64,000 nucleotides of DNA. It comes from DATDAW01 sp036525185 (GTDB lineage Bacteria > Verrucomicrobiota > Verrucomicrobiia > Chthoniobacterales > DASVRZ01). Position numbers and translations under genes: made by a program. Each line of letters starts with the position of its first letter. Within the stretch, counting starts at the first letter, position 1. Positions 58,071 through 64,000 of this stretch are shown here, in pieces. The stretch covers positions 1-64,000 of the forward strand of contig DATDAW010000036.1 of the NCBI GenBank assembly GCA_036525185.1. Reading direction: 5' to 3'. The notes beneath the pieces were generated by a model. That model searched no databases, was not told where the DNA came from, and worked only from the letters and a program-made list of their open reading frames with translations.

Positions 58071-58505
58071 ATGAAAAAGCTCCTCCTTGCGTGTGTCCTG
58101 ATCGCTGCCGCGAGCGCCGCCTTAAGCCGGTTCGATTTTCGAGATGGCGCCGGTTTTCGTTCGGGCGCTGGGAACGAGCGGGCGCTGGTTGAGGCGATCG
58201 AGCGTCAGAAAAGCGATGTTCTGGTCCGGGGGCAGGGTGTCGTTGCGAGAATCCTGCCCGACGATAATAACGGTAGCCGTCACCAGCGGTTCATCCTACG
58301 GCTCCCCACAGGACAAACCGTCTTGATTGCGCATAACATCGATATAGCTCCCAAAATTCCGTCACTTCGGTCTGGAGACACCGTTTCGTTTCAAGGGGAA
58401 TACGAATGGAATCCTAAAGGCGGCGTTGTCCACTGGACCCACCATGATCCGGACGGCCGCCACCCCGATGGCTGGCTGAAGCACGGTGGGCAGGTGTTTC
58501 GGTAA
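58071..58505 (+). CDS. secreted DUF3465 protein
   Basis: A 144-residue exported protein with signal KKLLLACVLIAAASAALS. The mature part is an OB-like beta domain: VRGQGVVARILPDDNNGSRHQRF, VLIAHNIDIAPKI and GDTVSFQGEYEWNPKGGVVHWTHHD, then the DUF3465 hallmark DPDGRHPDGWLKH. An alternative ATG at 58044 adds nine residues. Function is unknown; nucleic-acid or nuclease association is suggested for relatives only by fold. It is divergent from the antiporter gene. Confidence 0.85.
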   Translation: MKKLLLACVLIAAASAALSRFDFRDGAGFRSGAGNERALVEAIERQKSDVLVRGQGVVARILPDDNNGSRHQRFILRLPTGQTVLIAHNIDIAPKIPSLRSGDTVSFQGEYEWNPKGGVVHWTHHDPDGRHPDGWLKHGGQVFR

Positions 58506-58889
58506 CCGGTGGGACGGTGTCTCAGTGGCTATTCAGGAAATACCGGGGCATTGGTGCGCTCTAAATGGCCCGCTGCCGAAGCGCGACGAAGGAGCATTCC
58601 GATGAGACCTGTGACTGAGGAGCAGTGCCATTCTCGACATAGGCTCCCGCATTTTCTCCGTATCCCCTTAACAGCAAACTAGCCCGTCCTCAAAAAAGTA
58701 GGTCGGACAATGTATTTCACTGCCACAATGAAGGCGCCGGCGCTGTGCCAGGGTGGGTTTGAGTGATAAGGGGAAAAGCGCAATTGGAAAAAACGGTGGG
58801 ACGGCGCTGTGCGTCACAACCGATGTGTACCCCATCTCACTTGACCACTGACCCCATGAACCAACGAGGTTCGGCGCAACTTGCGATGA
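58506..58889. other. 384-base gap with an 11-base direct repeat
   Basis: No convincing coding frame on either strand. CGGTGGGACGG occurs at 58507-58517 and again at 58794-58804, about 276 bases apart. Near 58825-58860 there is a TACCCCATCT / TGACCCCATG pair of similar words. It may be the worn footprint of a mobile element. Confidence 0.4.
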
Positions 58890-59252
58890 TCAGTCCGCGG
58901 CGAGCCAGGACCTGGCGTCATTGATCTCCGTGTGGTCGAAGTAGCGAATGGAGGCATTGGTGAACGGGCGACAAAAGGCACTCATGGCTTTTTCCCACGC
59001 TTTATCCCCGACCATCGCAATCCGGTCGATGTCCCCAGAGTGCTGTACTCCGAATCTAATGTCGTGCCATAGCGTGGGGGCATCCCATCCGTGAAAATCT
59101 TTCATGTCGAAGAGGATGCGCACCCTCCCATGCTTTTTTACAAGCCTTTCGAATTCCGGGACGAAATTCCTGTAGTCGTCCTTGTGGAGCTTATCCGTGA
59201 CTTCCACGTCTAAGAGGTTTCCAGTGCTTTCTTCAGTCAGTTTGATTGCCAT
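58890..59252 (-). CDS. STAS/SEC14 (SpoIIAA-like) protein
   Basis: A 120-residue soluble protein from ATG 59252. The layout matches the SpoIIAA-like family: NLLDVEVTDKLHKDDYRNFVPEFERLVKKHG, then RILFDMKDFHGWDAPTLWHDIRFGVQHSGDIDRIAMVGDKAW and a closing IRYFDHTEINDARSWL. Members are lipid- or ligand-binding or stress-associated; the function is unproven. The open frame extends upstream but without family sequence. Confidence 0.85.
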   Translation of the reverse strand: MAIKLTEESTGNLLDVEVTDKLHKDDYRNFVPEFERLVKKHGRVRILFDMKDFHGWDAPTLWHDIRFGVQHSGDIDRIAMVGDKAWEKAMSAFCRPFTNASIRYFDHTEINDARSWLAAD

Positions 59253-59439
59253 AACTCCGTTTGGTTTGTGGGTTGAATAGAAGCAGACTTCTATCGCCCC
59301 CCAAATTTTTTGACTCCCGGAGGAGGGTTCGAGTTCAAATTTCGACGCCTCTCCCGCAACAAAATGAAAGACGATGAGGTAGGGCTGTCTGCGATTCTGC
59401 AAAGCCCCAGGGAGACCGCCCTGGGTGTATTTCGAGTTT

Positions 59440-60534
59440 TTACCCCCGCATCAATCCCAGATACCAGCCGACCAGTTTCGGACCCGCGAAAACCCACACG
59501 AGAGCGCCGGCGGCGAGATAGGGGCCGAAGGGGATTTTTGCGGACCATTCGCGCTTGCCGAGAAGGATGGCTCCGACGCCCAGCACGGAGCCGAACACGG
59601 CAGCTACAGGGACGACAAACAGCACAGCCTTCCATCCGAGAAATGCGCCGATGGCCGCGATAAACTTGACGTCGCCGAAACCCATTGCCTCGCGCGGAAT
59701 GACGATCTGGCGCACGACCCCCGTGACCTCTTCCACCTGCTCGAGAGACCATGTTCGGCCGCCGGTTTCCAGTCGGTCGTGGAAGAAAATGAGCTCCGTT
59801 TGCGTCAGCGCTTTGCGGTTTACGGAGGCGCTCTCCACAGTCAATATCAGCCGGTCCTTTGGCCTGAAAAAAAGCTCCGTCCACGGGAGGGAATCCTTAT
59901 TCACCGTCAGCACAGGCTGGTCGCCTTCCTGGATAATCCTGAACGTTTGCGCCTCCGGGAACGTGATTTTCTTCCTTCCGAAAGCCAGTTTTCCTAATTC
60001 CACGACTCCCCAGAGCAGAACAAAACCGGAAGCCGCCCCCAGCACGGACAGTCCAAGTGCTTTCCAATGTGATGCCGTCTGCATCATCGCGGGCAGCCCT
60101 GCGCTCAACAGTGCCCCTGCGACTGTCCCTCCGATCGTTATTTCATCCGGGATGATGCAAAAATCGAAATCAATGAACGTGGCCACGATGAGCAGCGACA
60201 CGAAGATCCAATAGGGCAGCCACAACACCGGCGGGTACCGAAGGAAGATCGCCAGAAAAAGGAGCGCCGTCAGGAGTTCCACGCCCAGATACCGGGGTGA
60301 AATTTTCGCGCCGCAATAAGCGCATTTTCCCCGCAACCACATCCAGCTCACCAGCGGGAGATTGTGGCGCCATTTGATTGGTTGGTTGCATGAGGGACAA
60401 AACGATCGTTTGGGATGGCTCACCGACATGTCCCTTGGCATGCGGTAGATGCAGACGTTGAGGAAGGATCCGATGCAGGCGCCAAGAAGGAAGGAAAACG
60501 CTGCGAACAATCCGAAATACCAGGGAGAAATCAC
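59440..60534 (-). CDS. pilD: prepilin peptidase (A24) with a ~95-residue insertion
   Basis: A 364-residue membrane enzyme with GTG start. The N-terminal methylase part has the zinc cysteines 46/49/71/74 (FCPSC, CAYC). The two aspartate protease residues are Asp124 (FIDFDFCIIPDE) and Asp288 (GFGDVK). Between them, residues about 188-280 form a soluble insertion (FRIIQEGDQPVLTV, RLILTVESASVNRKALTQTEL) absent from classic PilD. It should process type IV pilin or pseudopilin leaders; no pilus genes are in this window. Confidence 0.9.
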   Translation of the reverse strand: MISPWYFGLFAAFSFLLGACIGSFLNVCIYRMPRDMSVSHPKRSFCPSCNQPIKWRHNLPLVSWMWLRGKCAYCGAKISPRYLGVELLTALLFLAIFLRYPPVLWLPYWIFVSLLIVATFIDFDFCIIPDEITIGGTVAGALLSAGLPAMMQTASHWKALGLSVLGAASGFVLLWGVVELGKLAFGRKKITFPEAQTFRIIQEGDQPVLTVNKDSLPWTELFFRPKDRLILTVESASVNRKALTQTELIFFHDRLETGGRTWSLEQVEEVTGVVRQIVIPREAMGFGDVKFIAAIGAFLGWKAVLFVVPVAAVFGSVLGVGAILLGKREWSAKIPFGPYLAAGALVWVFAGPKLVGWYLGLMRG

Positions 60535-60611
60535 GCCGGAGGAGTGAACGCTCCCGGCAAGCCGGAGTCGAGTCTTTAGGTCGTGTTTGGAAAACAGGTG
60601 CTACCGTTGCA

Positions 60612-60632
60612 GTCGGCCTCACTAAGGTCGGC
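60612..60632. repeat. GTCGGCCTCACT-type palindrome
   Basis: GTCGGCCT-CACT-AAGGTCGGC forms an imperfect small hairpin related to those at 55848-55915. It lies in the 410-base gap between the prepilin peptidase and the glycosyltransferase genes, before the PIN remnant. Confidence 0.5.
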
Positions 60633-60725
60633 TATCGCAGGCTTTCCCACCCCGCCGGCTCACCAAACCTAGGCTTTTCGCGGGTTCTGGGAGCGCCAAC
60701 GTCAGCCGACACGCGCCAGCTTTCA

Positions 60726-60923
60726 GTGCAAATCCTTCGGTCGGACTCGGCTGACGAGGCCATGGCACTAACATTACTGGCGAAATGGGCCGATCAGGAA
60801 ATAGGCTACTCCGACTGCATCAGCTTCTGCCTGATGCGCCGCCATCGAATTCCCACGGCGTTTGCGTTTGACCGGCATTTTCAGCATGCGGGTTTTCAGC
60901 CGTTTATGGATTTGAATGCGTGA
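60726..60923 (+). pseudogene. truncated PIN-domain (VapC-like) toxin remnant
   Basis: A 65-codon frame that matches only the C-terminal third of VapC-type PIN nucleases: ADQEIGYSDCISFCLMRRHRIPTAFAFDRHFQHAGF. The two conserved acidic positions of this part (Asp in YSDC, Asp in FAFDRHF) are intact. The first 75 or so residues, with the initial catalytic Asp, are missing from all frames upstream to 60540. No antitoxin gene is present. It is most likely a decayed toxin-antitoxin locus. Confidence 0.65.
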
Positions 60924-60943
60924 GGGCGGAGGATCCGCGGCAA

Positions 60944-62359
60944 TCATCGCGCTAGCCGCGGATTAACAAACAGATGCGCGCCGGAAATGGGATGTGTGTG
61001 GATCAGGCGCCAGGAGCGATCAATGGCAGCAGCATCCTTGTCGCTGAGCACGAGGAAATCAAACTGATCGATGTGCGAAGGGTTGAGACCGTCGGCAACC
61101 GGCGCCAGCCTGTTTGGGAAGCGGACGACCCTGTAGTACTCGAGCGCAGGCTGATACAGCCACTGTGACGCCGCGGTCGTCAATGGCCGATCGGTCGGCC
61201 ATGCCGCCATCGTTTCCGCGATTACTCGCGACCCGGCATCGTATCGCCATGTTGTGTACGAGCGCAGCGTGAACTGCTCGATCGACGTCGCAATCAAGAT
61301 GAGCAGCACGGCACTTCCCGTCACCGTCGCCCAACCCCGCGGAACCGATCGTGTGAGCGTGGCGACAGTCACAATGAAGAGTGGAATGAAGTAGAGGCCC
61401 GTTCGTCCCGCGGGGTAAGGCATGTGAAAAACCACCTGCGCCGCGATCAGCAGACCCAGCGTCGTCGCCCAAGTGACTGCGAGGAGTATTCCGCTGCGAA
61501 ACAGCGCAACGCCCAGCACGACAGGGATCGCCAGCGTGAGGATGCGCTCAAACAGTCGGGCAGCGCTGGTCATGCTCCATGCGGTTGGATGGTGAGCGAG
61601 CGACATGGACACGAGCGATGAGAGCGTCTCGCCGAGGGTGTCGGCTCCGAAGACGAAGTGCTCTCGCGTGGCGTGACTCAAAGGTACGACAATGACCGCA
61701 GCACACAGGACTAGTCCTGGCAGCCAGAGCCACGTCACCAGCTCTCTGGGATGAAGTCGCGCCGGACGTGTCGTGAGCACGGCCGCCGATGCGCCTATTA
61801 CGAGACCCACGGCGGGAAACAGAAACGCCAGATTTGCGGCCACACTGGCCCCAAGTGCCAGGGAGGCTGCGAGCCAGCCGCGCGTCCGCGGCGTATCGTC
61901 AACCAAATTCCGCTGCACCTGCAGCAGCGCGAACAGCCAGAAGAACAGGGCAAGGCCGTATCCTCGGGCGGCAGACAGGAAATCGAGGACCAACGGGTTC
62001 AGCGAGAGCGCTCCTGCCACGAGCACGAAGAGCAGCCCCGATCCGCCAACGAGCCTGGCAATCGCAAACACCACCCAGAGATAGCCTGCGGCGGCAAGCA
62101 CCGTAGGCAATCGGAGCGTAAACTCTGACGTGCCAAACGCGCGGGTCGTGACGCTGGCGAGGATACTGAAGAGCACGTGGTTGTTGGCGGTGTAGTGCAT
62201 GAAGGGGTCGCCAAGAGAGTTCCCCACGAACATGAGGTAGGTGACTGCCTCGTCGTACACGATCGATTGCGTGGCTGCGCGGTAGATGTTCACGACGAAG
62301 ACCACGGCGAGCAAGGTCGCCGCGATCGCCCCAAAAACCCTGGGTTGTCTGATCACCAC
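60944..62359 (-). CDS. GT-C-fold glycosyltransferase, ArnT/PMT-like membrane protein
   Basis: About 471 residues with around ten membrane helices. The GT-C catalytic-type acidic pair is in SIVYDEAVTYL just after the first helix, followed by GDPFMHYTANNHVLFSIL and FGTSEFTLRLPTVLAAAGYLWVVFA, as in family-39 and ArnT-like transferases using lipid-linked sugars. The start is uncertain; GTG 62359 opens VVIRQPRVFGAIAATLL, while the frame continues upstream across the divergent hisG start. The acceptor is unknown. Confidence 0.8.
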   Translation of the reverse strand: MVIRQPRVFGAIAATLLAVVFVVNIYRAATQSIVYDEAVTYLMFVGNSLGDPFMHYTANNHVLFSILASVTTRAFGTSEFTLRLPTVLAAAGYLWVVFAIARLVGGSGLLFVLVAGALSLNPLVLDFLSAARGYGLALFFWLFALLQVQRNLVDDTPRTRGWLAASLALGASVAANLAFLFPAVGLVIGASAAVLTTRPARLHPRELVTWLWLPGLVLCAAVIVVPLSHATREHFVFGADTLGETLSSLVSMSLAHHPTAWSMTSAARLFERILTLAIPVVLGVALFRSGILLAVTWATTLGLLIAAQVVFHMPYPAGRTGLYFIPLFIVTVATLTRSVPRGWATVTGSAVLLILIATSIEQFTLRSYTTWRYDAGSRVIAETMAAWPTDRPLTTAASQWLYQPALEYYRVVRFPNRLAPVADGLNPSHIDQFDFLVLSDKDAAAIDRSWRLIHTHPISGAHLFVNPRLAR

Positions 62360-62528
62360 GACGGCATGGTGCCACAGAACGTCACACCTGCGCCACCATC
62401 CTTCTACATGCAGAGTGCAGGAGGAGTTCTTTTCCCCTGCTGCTTCTTTGTCAATTTTTCCGCTGGCGTTCCAGGCTAAACTGCGCTTTGGTCCACACCC
62501 CGCCAAAAGCGCACGACACACGAACGGA

Positions 62529-63413
62529 ATGACCGATCTCAAACAACATCTCAAAATTGGTTTGCCCTCCGGCAGTTTGCAGGAGGCCACTTTGGATTTG
62601 TTCGAAAAAGCCGGCTTTTCAATAACAGTCTCCAAGCGGAGCTACCGACCCGCCATCGATGATCCCGAGATCGTGATCCGGCTCCTGCGCGCGCAGGAAA
62701 TCAGCCGGTACGTCGAGGATGGATTCCTCGATTGCGGGCTCACGGGGCGGGATTGGACGGAGGAAAACGGCTCCGATGTCGAGGTCATCTGCTCGCTTCC
62801 GTATTCCAAGGCCACGGCAAATCCCACGCGCTGGGTGCTTGCCGTTCCGGAAGATTCCGCGATCCACACGGTGCAAGACTTGGAAGGGAAACGCATTGCC
62901 ACGGAAGCGGTCGGGCTGACGAAAAAATTTCTCTCCAAACAGGGTGTGACCGCTCACGTCGAGTTCAGTTGGGGCGCGACGGAAGTCAAAGTGCCGGATC
63001 TGGTGGATGCCATCGTCGATATCACCGAGACGGGATCGTCCTTGCGCGCCAATAAATTGCGCGTCCTGGAAACCTTGACTGAATCGTTCCCGCAAATCAT
63101 CGCCAACAAAGCGGCCATGCTCGACCCGTGGAAAAAGGCGAAGCTGGACCGCGTCGTCCTCCTGCTTCAGGGTGCGCTCAACGCCCGGGACAAGGTTGGA
63201 CTGAAGATGAATATTGCGGAAAATCAGTTGAAAAATCTGCTTGCCGCTCTACCCTCGCTCCGGAATCCGACGGTCTCGCACCTGGCGCAGTCAGACTGGG
63301 TGGCCGTGGAGACGGTGATCGACGAAAAAGTCGTTCGCGAAATCATCCCGCAGCTCAAGGCTCTGGGCGCGGAGGGGATCATCGAATATTCCCTGAACAA
63401 GCTGGTTTACTGA
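62529..63413 (+). CDS. hisG: ATP phosphoribosyltransferase (long form)
   Basis: A 294-residue HisG, first enzyme of histidine synthesis (ATP plus PRPP). The start at 62529 opens LKIGLPSGSLQEATLDLFEKAGF. The PRPP/ATP segments include YVEDGFLDCGLTGRDW, GKRIATEAVGLTKKFL and the PRPP-loop region VDAIVDITETGSSLRAN. The C-terminal about 75 residues are the HisG_C regulatory domain, so it is the hexameric histidine-inhibited long form that does not need HisZ. Other his genes are absent here. Confidence 0.94.
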   Translation: MTDLKQHLKIGLPSGSLQEATLDLFEKAGFSITVSKRSYRPAIDDPEIVIRLLRAQEISRYVEDGFLDCGLTGRDWTEENGSDVEVICSLPYSKATANPTRWVLAVPEDSAIHTVQDLEGKRIATEAVGLTKKFLSKQGVTAHVEFSWGATEVKVPDLVDAIVDITETGSSLRANKLRVLETLTESFPQIIANKAAMLDPWKKAKLDRVVLLLQGALNARDKVGLKMNIAENQLKNLLAALPSLRNPTVSHLAQSDWVAVETVIDEKVVREIIPQLKALGAEGIIEYSLNKLVY

Positions 63414-63485
63414 CCTGAACCGCCTTTTTCGCAACTCCGAAACCCTTCCAAATATTTAGCAGACACAAGACACAACCAACCTCGT

Positions 63486-63590
63486 ATGGGTTCACTCAAG
63501 AAAAGAAGAAAAGCCAAAATCGCAAAGCATAAGCGCCGGAAACGCATGAAAGAGAACCGGCACAAGAAGCGTTTGCGCTATAAGTCCTAG
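63486..63590 (+). CDS. 34-residue AURKAIP1/COX24-like basic protein
   Basis: ATG 63486 to TAG 63588-63590 encodes a 34-residue protein with about 60 percent Lys/Arg (GSLKKRRKAKIAKHKRRK, then MKENRHKKRLRYKS). This composition and the KxKxxKHKRRKR-x-KxNRHKK pattern match the COX24/AURKAIP1-like small proteins found in Bacteroidota and Verrucomicrobiota, which resemble ribosomal or RNA-binding peptides. It is 72 bases after hisG. It is easily missed by automatic annotation. Confidence 0.75.
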   Translation: MGSLKKRRKAKIAKHKRRKRMKENRHKKRLRYKS

Positions 63591-63716
63591 GCGGTAAACT
63601 GTGGTCTCATGACCCTTTCCAACCGCGGAACGCCGGCTACATCTCAAGGCGCTCCCGGTATCGGGCATTCCCGGCAAACCGCTTTTGTTACACAACGCCA
63701 TCCTGCTCTGTCCACG

Positions 63717-64000
63717 ATGTTTCGGACGTACTCGCAGGTCGCCATTTTCATTGCCGCTGGACTCGCGTTCAGCGGCTTCTGGTCTTGGCCAGGGACCGTG
63801 TCGTCCGCTTTCGCGGCTGAGAAGACGCCGGTCAATTCCGGGAAAAAGGTCGCCCAACAACCGCAGAAAAACGTCGGGGTAGGCGACGTCACGCTCAGTT
63901 TCCAGTTCGAGAAGGCAAAAGGAGATCTCGTTCTCTCAAAGAACGCCGAACATTCGGCCGACGCCATGGCGAACTTTGTCCGGGGCCTCATGCATGAGGA
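63717..64000 (+). CDS. N-terminal part of an exported protein, cut by the window end
   Basis: ATG 63717 opens a signal peptide-like stretch (YSQVAIFIAAGLAFSGFW). A Lys/Pro/Gln linker (PVNSGKKVAQQPQ) follows, then NVGVGDVTLSFQFEKAKGDLVLSKNAEHSADAMANFVRGLMHE up to the window edge, in a helical style suggesting TPR repeats. An in-frame ATG at 63609 would add 36 residues, unlikely because it buries the signal. The 3' end lies outside, so function is unknown. Confidence 0.7.
   Translation, partial: MFRTYSQVAIFIAAGLAFSGFWSWPGTVSSAFAAEKTPVNSGKKVAQQPQKNVGVGDVTLSFQFEKAKGDLVLSKNAEHSADAMANFVRGLMHE

Noticed and set aside
59318..59350. GGGTTCGAGTTCAAAT looking like a tRNA T-arm
   Set aside because: No matching acceptor, D or anticodon stems could be drawn around it.

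Overview
This 64-kb window is a dense, house-keeping-rich stretch of a moderately GC-rich Gram-negative bacterial chromosome. The best guess is a member of Verrucomicrobiota (Chthoniobacterales-like). That guess rests on TolB-Pal, a 34-residue COX24-like basic protein, DUF5069, stand-alone release-factor-like and OvoA-C-like proteins, paired bactofilins, a Gld-type ABC cluster with DUF4340, and many heptamer-built intergenic repeats. No rRNA, tRNA, CRISPR array, prophage or intact insertion sequence was seen. The assignment is inference; no search was run.

Layout. 1-1750: tail of an unknown gene, a flavodoxin and a haem-degradation-like protein. 1900-4700: an ECF sigma factor, a small membrane anti-sigma-like protein, three Spy/CnrX-like LTxxQ proteins and a peptidoglycan-binding protein. 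4780-9540: a release-factor-like protein without GGQ, a DEAD-box helicase, tolB-pal and an SGNH-like secreted protein. 9700-19110: pepF-nadB, a half-size EamA transporter, cyclophilin, ygfZ, a beta-hydroxyacid dehydrogenase, a parvulin, parB and an M28 peptidase. 19550-24840: assimilatory sulfate reduction (cysH, cysD, cysNC) followed by a chromate/sulfate-type transporter. 24860-29250: an apparent regB-regA-cydA-cydB operon. 29350-34750: a Fic protein with direct repeats at its promoter, and sucA-sucB. 34890-41180: an HtrA-like protease and a four-gene Gld-type ABC export cluster. 41170-46190: rpoN, aroC, an M29-type aminopeptidase and an OvoA-C methyltransferase with a duplicated 5' end. 46400-50440: a gamma-carbonic-anhydrase-like protein, a HAD hydrolase and a NitT/TauT-type ABC importer. 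50450-58500: a kinase, DUF5069, two bactofilins (one with zinc ribbons), an NlpC/P60 hydrolase, a flavoprotein and a KefB-like antiporter. 58890-64000: a STAS/SEC14 protein, prepilin peptidase with an insertion, a PIN-domain remnant, a GT-C glycosyltransferase, hisG, the COX24-like protein and the start of a secreted protein.

The most notable points are these. RegB keeps the quinone-binding GGxxNPF motif and the redox cysteine, and a PrrA/RegA-like palindrome lies upstream of cydA. Helically phased CTTGACTTAT repeats lie upstream of fic, with another copy downstream. A tandem duplication created a 12-codon abortive copy of the methyltransferase start. The release-factor-like protein lacks the GGQ loop. 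Several families of palindromic repeats sit between genes, mostly where transcription units end.
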